From positions 124,001 to 188,000 of the forward strand of contig NZ_QUEE01000007.1 in NCBI RefSeq assembly GCF_003477885.1: DNA of 64,000 nt. Direction: 5' to 3'. The notes under the pieces are model-generated. The model did no database searches and had not been told where the DNA came from. It saw only the letters and a list, made by a program, of their open reading frames with translations. Position numbers and translations under genes: made by a program. This stretch comes from Lachnotalea sp. AF33-28 (GTDB taxonomy: Bacteria; Bacillota; Clostridia; Lachnospirales; Lachnospiraceae). Position 1 is the first letter of the stretch. Every line of letters starts with the position of its first letter. Positions 42,568-50,620 of this stretch are shown here, piece after piece.

Positions 42568-43980
42568 TTGCGGTACGGATATTTAAAAACAGAGGTGAGA
42601 GACATAAAAATTAAAAACATTTTCAGCAAGCTGTATATAAAAGACCCTGCATTTTACAAAATGGTGGCAGGCATTGCCATCCCCATCGCACTGCAGAGCC
42701 TGATCACCACGGGCGTGAATATGATGGATACCGTCATGATCAGCACGCTGGGAGAGACGGAGCTTTCGGCGGTCTCGCTGGCAAATCAGTTTATCATGAT
42801 CTTTCAGGGATGCTGTATGGGGATCGGCATGGGAGCTTCCGTGCTGGTATCCCGCTATTACGGGATGAAGGAACCCATAGCGATCCGCAAGACCATGGCT
42901 ATCATGATTCGTCTGTGTACGGGCATTGCCGCTCTGTTTTGTCTGGCAACGCTCCTTATTCCAGGCGCCATTATGCGCATCTACACTCCCGACAGCAAAA
43001 TCATCGGGCAGGGGGTGATCTATCTGGAATGGTCCGTGATCACCTATTTTCTGTTGGGGCTGTCTCTGACCTGCACAATTGTTTTGAGATCGGCGGGTAA
43101 GGTAAAGATACCGCTTTATACCTCGATCGGCGCATTTTTTATCAATGTGACGGCCAATTATATCTTTATCTTCGGAAAGCTTGGCGCGCCCAGGATGGGG
43201 GTAGCCGGAGCCGCTGTCGGGACGCTGATCGCCAGAGGCTTCGAGTTTACAGTGATCTGCGGATATCTGTTTTTCCGTGACAAAGTAATCGGCTTTCGGC
43301 TGCGGCACATCTTTATGAAAACAGGAGCGCTGTGGCGGGAATATATGCGCATCAGCCTGCCGGTGCTGGTCAGCGATATCATCTTTACGCTGGGAAACAA
43401 CACGGTGGCCATGGTGATCGGAAGGCTGGGAGAGAACTTTGTTGCGGCCAATGCGGTGACCACCATGACACAGCAGCTAAGCTCCGTGGTCACTCAGGGG
43501 ATGGCGCAGGCGGCAGCAATTGTGACAGGATACGCCCTGGGGGAGGGCAGCAGGGAGAAAGCACAGAAGCAGGGGTATGCGCTGCTGGGGCTGGGAATCG
43601 CGTTCGGCGCCGTGGCGGCTTTCATCATTCTGGTCATCAGCGATCCCATGATCTGCGCGTACCATGTATCGGAGAATACCGCGCAGATTGCGAGACAGCT
43701 GATGGCGGCGATCAGCATCATTGTGCTGTTCCAGGCGTCAAACAGCATTATGACCAAAGGCACTTTAAGGGGCGGCGGGGACACCAGGATGCTGATGCTG
43801 ACAGACAATATCTTCCTCTGGATGCTCTCCATACCGCTGGGGATGACGGCTGGTTTTGTATTGCAGCTGCCGCCGTTTTGGATTTATACTTTTTTAAAGA
43901 TCGATCAGATCGCCAAGGCTGTCTGGTGTGTGCTGCGGCTAAGAAGCGGCAAGTGGATCAAGAAGATATCGGCGGCATAA
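42568..43980 (+). CDS. MATE-family efflux transporter
   Basis: A 12-helix MATE exporter (NorM/DinF-like), about 458-470 residues. Typical opening ALQSLITTGVNMMDTVMISTLGE and central GMAQAAAIVTGYALGEG. The start is uncertain: the TTG at 42568 has only a weak AAAGGA 11 bases upstream, while GAGGTGAG near 42593 sits in front of an in-frame ATA at 42604, where relatives would have ATG. GTG 42595 is another possibility. It lies between the phosphorylase and the next esterase, so it may export acids or aromatic products of the esterases; that is inference. Confidence 0.88.
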   Translation: MRYGYLKTEVRDIKIKNIFSKLYIKDPAFYKMVAGIAIPIALQSLITTGVNMMDTVMISTLGETELSAVSLANQFIMIFQGCCMGIGMGASVLVSRYYGMKEPIAIRKTMAIMIRLCTGIAALFCLATLLIPGAIMRIYTPDSKIIGQGVIYLEWSVITYFLLGLSLTCTIVLRSAGKVKIPLYTSIGAFFINVTANYIFIFGKLGAPRMGVAGAAVGTLIARGFEFTVICGYLFFRDKVIGFRLRHIFMKTGALWREYMRISLPVLVSDIIFTLGNNTVAMVIGRLGENFVAANAVTTMTQQLSSVVTQGMAQAAAIVTGYALGEGSREKAQKQGYALLGLGIAFGAVAAFIILVISDPMICAYHVSENTAQIARQLMAAISIIVLFQASNSIMTKGTLRGGGDTRMLMLTDNIFLWMLSIPLGMTAGFVLQLPPFWIYTFLKIDQIAKAVWCVLRLRSGKWIKKISAA

Positions 43981-44040
43981 CAGGACGCGTATGTCCAACA
44001 CGCCGGAATTATTACAAACAGTTACGCAAGGAGAAGAGAT

Positions 44041-44838
44041 ATGGCATTGTTTCAAATCAATTATCATTCCGCCGCATTGGCGAGAAGCGCGGATTTTTAC
44101 GCATTGATACCCAACGATACGCCTAAGGAATGGGAGAAAGTAAATCCCTGCTACGGCCGTCCGCCCAAGACCCTGATGCTGCTCCACGGCTATTCCGGAA
44201 GCGCGGGCGACTGGCTGTATGGGAGCCCCATACAGGAGCTGTCCCTCAAATATAATCTGGCGGTCGTTATGCCGTCCGGGGAAAACGCCTTTTATCTGAA
44301 TGGCAGAGGGACCGGAAGAGCCTATGAGACCTATGTAGGTGAGGAACTGATCGGTTATGTGCGGGAAACCTTCGATCTGTCCAAGAGAGCGGAGGACACG
44401 TATATCGCAGGTCTTTCCATGGGAGGCTACGGCGCGCTTCATACGGCGTTTAAATATCCTCTTACCTATGGAAAGGCCGTGGGGCTGTCATCGGCGCTCA
44501 TCGTGGAGCAGCTTGGGCATATGACGCCGGAGGATGAGAATCCCATGGCGGATTACGATTACTATACGGAAACTTTTGGCGATCTTAAAAATGCGGAAAA
44601 AAGTGATATCAACCCCAAGGTGCTGGTGAGAAAGCTGCAGGAGCAGGGAACGAAGCTTCCGGGGATCTTTATGGCCTGCGGCACGGAGGACTTTCTGATT
44701 GAACCCAACCGGAATTTTAGAGATTTCTTAATTGGCCGGGGGATTCCTGTGTGCTATTATGAGAGTGCGGGAGTCCATGATTGGACTTTCTGGCGGGAAT
44801 ATCTGGAGCCGGCCATACAATGGATGCTGGAGGAATAA
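44041..44838 (+). CDS. Esterase of the EstD/tributyrin-esterase family
   Basis: A 265-residue alpha/beta-hydrolase of the putative esterase (Esterase D/EstA) family. Motifs: LMLLHGYSGSAGDW (oxyanion), AGLSMGGYGALHTAF (GxSxG, Ser near residue 125), ACGTEDFLIEP (Asp) and GVHDWTFWREYLEPA (His). All triad positions are present. No signal peptide. Homologues hydrolyse acetyl or short-chain acyl esters. It is 4 bases from the next gene and in the same operon. Confidence 0.9.
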   Translation: MALFQINYHSAALARSADFYALIPNDTPKEWEKVNPCYGRPPKTLMLLHGYSGSAGDWLYGSPIQELSLKYNLAVVMPSGENAFYLNGRGTGRAYETYVGEELIGYVRETFDLSKRAEDTYIAGLSMGGYGALHTAFKYPLTYGKAVGLSSALIVEQLGHMTPEDENPMADYDYYTETFGDLKNAEKSDINPKVLVRKLQEQGTKLPGIFMACGTEDFLIEPNRNFRDFLIGRGIPVCYYESAGVHDWTFWREYLEPAIQWMLEE

Positions 44839-44842
44839 AGAG

Positions 44843-47023
44843 ATGGAAGAATGGAAATTAGCATGGAGCTATGTGCCCGTCACTTACGGGACTGAGCTGG
44901 GCGTATTGGAGAATGTGACGCAGAAATCGGTGATTCGTAATAATCTGGCCGGAGACCGGGTGAAGCTGAAGTTTACAAATGTGGGGAATGAGGAGGCGAT
45001 GGTCATGGAAGAGGTGACCATTGCAGGGAAAAACCGGCTGACCAATCTAACGGACTGGGAGCAGTGCGTGACTCTGAACGGACAGAAACGGATTTTTTTA
45101 AATCCCAATGAGGAATTCTTCAGCGATGAGATAAAAGTCCACGTGCGGGAATTGGAGGATTTTGAAGTCCGGATCTATTTTAAGGAAAAGACATCCGTAA
45201 AAACGGTGTGTGTTACCTGGGCGGCCGGGACATGGCAAAGCGGCTTCCTGAAAGGGCATGTGCCAAAAGGTGATGGAGAAAGCTGCGTCAGCGGGGACCT
45301 GCTGCCCCTTCTGGCGGGTGATATTCATCAGAACCAGGCGCTGACAGGCTTTTGTGAGGTGGCGGTTTACACCGATGCAGAGGTATGTACAGTCGCTCTG
45401 TTTGGCGATTCCATCACGCATATGTCTTATTACAGCGATCCTCTGACGCTGCGGCTCTACCGCAGGCTGCCCGGAAAAATCACGGTGATAAACGGTGGCA
45501 TCGGCGGCAACCGTCTGGTGAAAAATGCTCCATTTCTTGCGGACATGCCGGGACAGGGCAGGCTCTTTGGCGCGGCGGGCGTAAACCGTATAGAAAAAGA
45601 TATCTTTGGGGATACCGTGCCGGATCTTGTGTTCTGCATGGAGGGCGTCAATGACTGCACCCACAGTTTTGCGTTTGGCGAAGAGAGTGCACCTGACGGG
45701 GAGATGCTGTGGCAGGGCCTTTCCTCCGTCATTGATCTGGCCCATGCAAAGGGCAGTAAAATCTATGTCAGCACCGTAATGCCCTTTGGTCTGGCCGATG
45801 CTCCCTGGAGTGAGGCCGCGGAGAAGATCAGGCAGGATTTTAACGAAAGGATCCGCGGCCAGAAGAAAGCCGACCGGCTGATTGATCTGGATGAGGCCAT
45901 GCGAAAGCCGGAGGATATCCACTCCATGCAGGATGGCATGCATTTCGGGGACGGCGTTCATCCTAACGAGGCCGGCGGCAGAAGAATCGCGGAGATTTTA
46001 CTGATGGAAATACTGGATGAGAGCATGGATTTTTTAAAGGAAGAGCATCTGGCTGTCCCTCTGTTTGAAAACCCTGTGGATTATCCGCCGGACAGGCTTT
46101 CTAAGATGGCACGGCTGGCTTATGCCATCCGGGAGTGCGGGGACAGAGACAGAAGGGAACAGATGCAGAAGCAGTTTGTGGAGATTCGTGAGGAACTAAT
46201 TCGCAGCTACGAAGTAAAGTCTCCGATTTATCTGTGGCCGGATGGAAAGATACCGACATGCACAAAGTACAGCGATAATTCGGATTACCGCTATATGCAC
46301 GATCCGGATTTCAGACCATACCTGTTGGAAATGCTTTTGCCGGAGGATGAAACGCCCCGTGGAGCCATTTTGGCCATTGCCGGCGGAGAGCACGGAATGG
46401 GGACGCTGAATGAAGGATACCAGGTCATGAGAGAATTTAACGAAAGGGGCTATCAGTGCTTTCTTCTAAACAGCCGCCCCAATCATGGCCCCTGGAGCGG
46501 GATAGAATGCGGCGCGGACACCGCGAGAGCGGTCCGTTATGTGCGTGCGCATGCCGACAGATACCGCATCCGTCCCAACCAGATCATACTGGCGGGATTT
46601 TCCAATGGCGGCATAGCCATCGAGAAGTGCATAGAATATTTCTCGGGCAGTCAGAAGGTAGAGGACTGGTTTCACGAGTATGAACCGGATGAACTGGATG
46701 CCTGGCCCGGAGGTCCCGATCTGCAGCTATGTATATATGGGCCCCGGCATAAGGGTACAAAGTTTGATTACACAAATACGGTGTATCCGCCCACCTTCTT
46801 CGCGGTAGGGCGCAGGGATACAGTAGCGATAGAAAACCTGCATGCGGTATATTTTGATTTGGTGCAGAGAGGCATACCGGCGGAGATCCATACCTTCTCA
46901 GGACACCCGCACGGCTATGCCGGATGGAAGATCGTGGACGGAATCGGCCATCCCAACTTTGATTTGTGGATACCGCTGGCGGATCATTTCATACAGAATG
47001 CGTTTGAACCGGTACAGCCTTAG
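44843..47023 (+). CDS. Fusion of GDSL (SGNH) esterase and alpha/beta-hydrolase domains
   Basis: A 726-residue protein with two hydrolase domains. The N-terminal part (about 1-170) is beta-rich, then a GDSL/SGNH esterase: block I FGDSITHMS (Ser near 188), block II GGIGGNRL, block III GVNDC and block V DGVHPNEAGG (near 370). The C-terminal part (about 500-726) is an alpha/beta-hydrolase: IAGGEHGMG, nucleophile elbow LAGFSNGGIA (near 584) and GHPHGYAGW with the catalytic His. The start is ATG 44843, 9 bases after GGAGG; no signal peptide. It is the last gene before the Rpn fragment. Two esterase domains in one chain suggest successive deacylation of one substrate. Confidence 0.85.
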   Translation: MEEWKLAWSYVPVTYGTELGVLENVTQKSVIRNNLAGDRVKLKFTNVGNEEAMVMEEVTIAGKNRLTNLTDWEQCVTLNGQKRIFLNPNEEFFSDEIKVHVRELEDFEVRIYFKEKTSVKTVCVTWAAGTWQSGFLKGHVPKGDGESCVSGDLLPLLAGDIHQNQALTGFCEVAVYTDAEVCTVALFGDSITHMSYYSDPLTLRLYRRLPGKITVINGGIGGNRLVKNAPFLADMPGQGRLFGAAGVNRIEKDIFGDTVPDLVFCMEGVNDCTHSFAFGEESAPDGEMLWQGLSSVIDLAHAKGSKIYVSTVMPFGLADAPWSEAAEKIRQDFNERIRGQKKADRLIDLDEAMRKPEDIHSMQDGMHFGDGVHPNEAGGRRIAEILLMEILDESMDFLKEEHLAVPLFENPVDYPPDRLSKMARLAYAIRECGDRDRREQMQKQFVEIREELIRSYEVKSPIYLWPDGKIPTCTKYSDNSDYRYMHDPDFRPYLLEMLLPEDETPRGAILAIAGGEHGMGTLNEGYQVMREFNERGYQCFLLNSRPNHGPWSGIECGADTARAVRYVRAHADRYRIRPNQIILAGFSNGGIAIEKCIEYFSGSQKVEDWFHEYEPDELDAWPGGPDLQLCIYGPRHKGTKFDYTNTVYPPTFFAVGRRDTVAIENLHAVYFDLVQRGIPAEIHTFSGHPHGYAGWKIVDGIGHPNFDLWIPLADHFIQNAFEPVQP

Positions 47024-47028
47024 AATAT

Positions 47029-47230
47029 GAGAATGTAAAAGAGGATGACCTGGCTTAGCTGCCGGCCATCCTTTCTTTTGTAGCAGTTGCGGATAGAAAA
47101 CTGTGAAGAGTATTCGAGATCAAATTTGATTTTCCTCTGATAATTCAGATGCACTCTTATATCCAGAATGCCCTCCCGGTCCTCCGGATAATCGCCGTAC
47201 AAAAAGGTGTCGGGAAATTCCAGATCAATA
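47029..47230 (-). pseudogene. Short Rpn-family gene fragment
   Basis: On the minus strand, about 35 codons match the Rpn core of 22650-23598 (LEFPDTFLYGDYPEDREGIL and DIRVHLNYQRKI) at 97 of 103 bases; then similarity ends and the frame runs into unrelated sequence. There is no start region and no C-terminal part. It lies between the last hydrolase gene and spoIIIAA, at the right edge of the accessory region. Confidence 0.8.
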
Positions 47231-47298
47231 GAGCACGTCCCAATGGTGACTATACTCTGCTCCCTTACAAACCGCAGTTATTTTTTCCCTTCCCCGCG

Positions 47299-47306
47299 CA
47301 TATAGT
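47299..47306 (+). promoter_or_regulatory. Possible sigma-E -10 element of the spoIIIA operon
   Basis: CATATAGT resembles the sigma-E -10 consensus CATACANT, 21 bases from the spoIIIAA start codon. The upstream ATTTTTT could serve as a poor -35. The operon is known to be sigma-E dependent in Bacillus; the site itself is a weak match. Confidence 0.3.
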
Positions 47307-47326
47307 GTTTTAAAGAGGTGGACAAG

Positions 47327-48262
47327 ATGGAACAGATCAGCAATGTGATGAAGATATTTCCCCAAGATATAAGGCGGCTTCTGGAATCCCTTCCCCTGAA
47401 TGCGGACAAACTGCAGGAAATCCGGCTAAGATGCGGACGGCCGTTGATTCTCGTCTGCCAGAACCGGGAGTATATGGTGGGAGAGGGCGGGCGGACGGTG
47501 GACAGGCCGGAGGAGGCATTCACCGTAACAAAGTCCCACTTGAAGGATACGATGGAGTATTTAAGCAGTTATTCCATGTATGCCTTTGAGGATGAGATCC
47601 GCCAGGGTTTCCTCACAATCCAGGGCGGACACAGGGTGGGGCTGGCAGGAAAAATAGTGGCGGACGGCATGAATATTCGTACGATGAAAAGCATATCTTT
47701 TCTCAATATAAGGTTATCCCACGAAATCAAGGGCTGCGCGGAACCTCTGCTTCCGTATCTCTACGACGGGCAGCAGATGAGGCATACGCTTTTATTTTCT
47801 CCTCCCAGAGGCGGCAAGACGACGATCCTGCGGGATCTGATCCGACTGATCTCGGACGGTAACCGTTATGCGCCGGGAAAAAACGTGGGGGTGGTGGATG
47901 AACGGTCCGAACTGGGCGCCTGTTATCTGGGCATCCCGCAGAACGATCTGGGCATGCGCACCGATATACTGGACTGCTGTCCGAAGGCGGTGGGTATGAT
48001 GATGCTGATCCGAAGCATGTCTCCGGAGGTGATCGCGGTGGACGAGATCGGAAGCAGAGAGGATATGGAGGCCATCGAATATGCCATACACTGCGGCTGC
48101 CGGATGCTTGCCACGGTCCACGGCAGCACGGTGGAGGAGCTGCGGACAAAGCCGGCGGTGAGGCAGCTTTTGGATTCGGGGTGCTTTGAACGCCTGATTC
48201 TGCCGGACCAGGGCAAGGCGCAGATATTTGATGGGAAAGGAAAGAAGATCTATGGGATTTAA
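47327..48262 (+). CDS. spoIIIAA: Stage III sporulation protein AA (ATPase)
   Basis: A 311-residue AAA+ secretion-type ATPase that powers the mother-cell side of the SpoIIIA-SpoIIQ feeding-tube complex. Walker A is SPPRGGKTT and Walker B lies in VIAVDEIGSREDMEAIEYA; TVHG and ERSELGA are further conserved blocks. I start at ATG 47327, 9 bases from GAGG; the GTG 9 bases earlier lies within the site. It overlaps spoIIIAB by 11 bases. Confidence 0.94.
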   Translation: MEQISNVMKIFPQDIRRLLESLPLNADKLQEIRLRCGRPLILVCQNREYMVGEGGRTVDRPEEAFTVTKSHLKDTMEYLSSYSMYAFEDEIRQGFLTIQGGHRVGLAGKIVADGMNIRTMKSISFLNIRLSHEIKGCAEPLLPYLYDGQQMRHTLLFSPPRGGKTTILRDLIRLISDGNRYAPGKNVGVVDERSELGACYLGIPQNDLGMRTDILDCCPKAVGMMMLIRSMSPEVIAVDEIGSREDMEAIEYAIHCGCRMLATVHGSTVEELRTKPAVRQLLDSGCFERLILPDQGKAQIFDGKGKKIYGI

Positions 48263-48773
48263 ACTGTTGGGGGCGGTATTTGTCATCTTTTCCACCGGCT
48301 GTATCGGCTTTCAGTGTGCACAGAAGCTTCAGGACCGCGTGAAGGATTTATATATGATCAAAAAGATACTGGCAATGCTGATGGGGGAGATCCAGTATGC
48401 CAATTCCACTTTTGAAGAGGCATTTGCATCCATCGCGGCGCGGGTGGAGGAGCCTTGGAAAGGGTTTATGTCCGGCATGTCCGAAAGGCTTGGCGAGCTG
48501 TCGGGCCAGCCTTTTGCACAGATCTGGAAAGAGCAGGTAGACAAGCAGTTAAAGCGGACTGCCCTGGCGTCCACGGACCGGCAGGAACTGTGCGCTCTGG
48601 GTGAGCATCTGGGATATCTGGATGCGGCCATGCAGCTGGGAACAATCAAACTGTATCTGGAACAGCTGGAGATCAAACTGGCGCAGCTGAATGAAGAGAA
48701 CGGCAAAAAGAAAAAGCTGTACCAGTATCTGGGTGTGATGGGCGGCATATTAATTACAATCGTAATGCTGTAG
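48252..48773 (+). CDS. spoIIIAB: Stage III sporulation protein AB
   Basis: A 173-residue inner-membrane protein resembling GspF-type platform proteins. It has a membrane segment at each end (FKLLGAVFVIFSTGCIGF and YLGVMGGILITIVML) with a helical domain between them (MLMGEIQYANSTFEEAF). It starts within the end of spoIIIAA. It takes part in assembly of the forespore channel complex. Confidence 0.92.
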   Translation: MGFKLLGAVFVIFSTGCIGFQCAQKLQDRVKDLYMIKKILAMLMGEIQYANSTFEEAFASIAARVEEPWKGFMSGMSERLGELSGQPFAQIWKEQVDKQLKRTALASTDRQELCALGEHLGYLDAAMQLGTIKLYLEQLEIKLAQLNEENGKKKKLYQYLGVMGGILITIVML

Positions 48774-48779
48774 ACGAAA

Positions 48780-48826
48780 GCGCGCCAAAAGCGTGCGAAG
48801 CGCATCGACCTCACGGTTGATAACAG
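48780..48826 (+). repeat. Double-hairpin element, copy E (divergent)
   Basis: GCGCGC/GCGTGC hairpin (48780-48796, one G-U pair), linker GAAGCG, which differs from the GCAGGT of other copies, then ATCGACC/GGTTGAT hairpin and AACAG. It lies inside the spoIIIA operon, just before the spoIIIAC ribosome site, and is preceded by GAAA. Confidence 0.55.
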
Positions 48827-48843
48827 TAGTGGGAGGAACACAG

Positions 48844-49038
48844 ATGAGTGTAAATTTAATATTCAAGATAGCTGCCGTCGGCATCCTGGTATCGGTGCTG
48901 TGCCAGGTACTGAAACACAGCGGAAGAGAAGAGCATGCATTTCTGACCAGCCTTGCGGGTCTTCTGCTGGTGCTGTATTGGCTGGTGCCCTACATATATG
49001 AGCTGTTTCAGACGATTCAGAAACTGTTCTCACTTTAG
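48844..49038 (+). CDS. spoIIIAC: Stage III sporulation protein AC
   Basis: A 64-residue membrane protein with two hydrophobic helices (LIFKIAAVGILVSVLCQVL and LTSLAGLLLVLYWLVPYIYELF) and the KHSGREEH loop between them. The start ATG 48844 follows GGGAGG. It belongs to the SpoIIIAC/AD family of the channel complex. It is separated from spoIIIAB by a 70-base gap that holds repeat copy E. Confidence 0.92.
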   Translation: MSVNLIFKIAAVGILVSVLCQVLKHSGREEHAFLTSLAGLLLVLYWLVPYIYELFQTIQKLFSL

Positions 49039-49053
49039 AAGCGGGGAGTGGCG

Positions 49054-49440
49054 ATGGGAATTATATCTGTAGCCGTGCTGGGCATTGTGGTGGTGGTGTT
49101 TGCCATACAGTTGAAATCGGTGAAACCGGAATTCGGCACCTACTTAACCTTTGCCGCGGGATTTTTTCTGTTTTCCTATACATTGGTCAAGCTGGATGAC
49201 ATCATCGGTATGCTTTCGCAGATCCAGAGCTATATAAATATCAACCCCACCTATCTGGCGGCCATGGTGAAGATGATCGGCATCACCTATGTGGCTGAAT
49301 TCTCGGCGGGCATCTGCAGGGATGCCGGATATCAGTCCATCGGGAGCCAGATTGAGATCTTCGGAAAACTTTTGATACTGGCGGTGGGGATGCCCATCGT
49401 GGTCGCCCTGCTGGAAACTGTCAGCAGCCTGCTGGGCTGA
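49054..49440 (+). CDS. spoIIIAD: Stage III sporulation protein AD
   Basis: A 128-residue membrane protein with about four hydrophobic helices (IISVAVLGIVVVVFAIQL, TYLTFAAGFFLFSYTLV, VKMIGITYVAEFSAGIC, LLILAVGMPIVVALLETV). The block YVAEFSAGICRDAGYQSIGSQIE is characteristic of the family. The start is ATG 49054, five bases after GGGGAG; GTG 49048 overlaps the site. It is a partner of SpoIIIAC. Confidence 0.92.
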   Translation: MGIISVAVLGIVVVVFAIQLKSVKPEFGTYLTFAAGFFLFSYTLVKLDDIIGMLSQIQSYININPTYLAAMVKMIGITYVAEFSAGICRDAGYQSIGSQIEIFGKLLILAVGMPIVVALLETVSSLLG

Positions 49441-49471
49441 TAGGGCGGGAACATGAAAGAGATAGAAGGTG

Positions 49472-50605
49472 ATGCGTGTGCGGATACGGTGGAAAGCTGT
49501 ATGGATAACGGTTCTGTTTCTGGCATTTTTATGCCCCCACAGGGCGCGGGCAGCCGAAGTGGAGGACTATGATTTTTCAGAGATCCAGGAGATATTGACG
49601 GATTCCGGATCGGAGCGCATTTCCTTTTCGGAGCTGGTTGAGGATGTTGTTAACGGTGAGATCGGCGAGATCCCGGGAAAAATCGGCAGCTACTGCATGG
49701 ATCTTTTGTTTGGGGAGATCAGGGATAATAAATCCAATATTCTGAAGGTGGTGGTAATCGCCGCATTCGGTACCTTTTTCACAACAATCGCCTCTGTTTT
49801 TAAAAACAGCCAGGTATCGGAGACCGGATTTTATATCACCTATCTGCTGATGATCACCATACTGGCCGGCGCTTTTGTGGTGGCGGCGGGGATCGCAAAG
49901 GGGTTCGTCAGCAATCTGCTCTCCTTCATGATGGCGCTGCTGCCCACGTTCTTCCTGGCGGTATCCTACGCGGGAGGAGGCGCGGCGTCCCTAAGCTTTT
50001 ATCAGTTCACGCTGTTTGCGATATCAGGGGTGGAGTGGGTATTCCTTAGGATTGTGCTGCCGCTCATTGAGGTGTATGTGATACTGATGCTGGTGAACCA
50101 CATATCAAAGGAAGATTATCTGTCCAAGCTGGCAGGACTTTTGAAGACAGCGGTGGAATGGATCATGAAGACAATGCTGGGGCTGGTGATCGGCATGAAC
50201 CTGATCCAGGGAATGATCCTGCCTTTGGTGGACACGGTGAAAACTTCGGCAGTTCGCAAGGTGATCAGCGTGATACCGGGGATCGGATCGGGGGCTGATG
50301 CGGTGACAGAGGTTGTTTTAGGATCCGGCATCCTGATCAAAAACGGGATCGGAGTGGCTGCGTTAATCATCCTCGTCATACTGTGCGCGATGCCTGTGCT
50401 CAAGCTGACCGTGCTGTCGCTGCTGTATCACGGCGCGGCTGCTGTGGTGCAGCCGGTTTCCGATAAAAGGATCACGGAGAGCGTTTCCGGAGTGGCGGAC
50501 GGTGTGATGATGCTTTTAAAGGTGATCTTTCATGTGGCGCTGCTGTTTATTATCACCGTTGCGGTGGTCTGTGTGTCCACCAATGCGATGTTTTATGCCG
50601 GATAG
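49472..50605 (+). CDS. spoIIIAE: Stage III sporulation protein AE
   Basis: A polytopic membrane protein of about 377 residues with an N-terminal signal-like helix (WITVLFLAFLCPHRARAAE), an extracytoplasmic acidic stretch, and about seven transmembrane helices. The motifs ISGVEWVFLRIVLPLIEVYVILMLVNHIS and KLTVLSLLYHGAAAVVQPVSD are typical of SpoIIIAE, thought to form part of the channel. The start is either ATG 49472 or GTG 49478; the latter has a better distance to AGAAGG. Confidence 0.92.
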   Translation: MRVRIRWKAVWITVLFLAFLCPHRARAAEVEDYDFSEIQEILTDSGSERISFSELVEDVVNGEIGEIPGKIGSYCMDLLFGEIRDNKSNILKVVVIAAFGTFFTTIASVFKNSQVSETGFYITYLLMITILAGAFVVAAGIAKGFVSNLLSFMMALLPTFFLAVSYAGGGAASLSFYQFTLFAISGVEWVFLRIVLPLIEVYVILMLVNHISKEDYLSKLAGLLKTAVEWIMKTMLGLVIGMNLIQGMILPLVDTVKTSAVRKVISVIPGIGSGADAVTEVVLGSGILIKNGIGVAALIILVILCAMPVLKLTVLSLLYHGAAAVVQPVSDKRITESVSGVADGVMMLLKVIFHVALLFIITVAVVCVSTNAMFYAG

Positions 50606-50620
50606 GGGGTGAGGTGTGCT

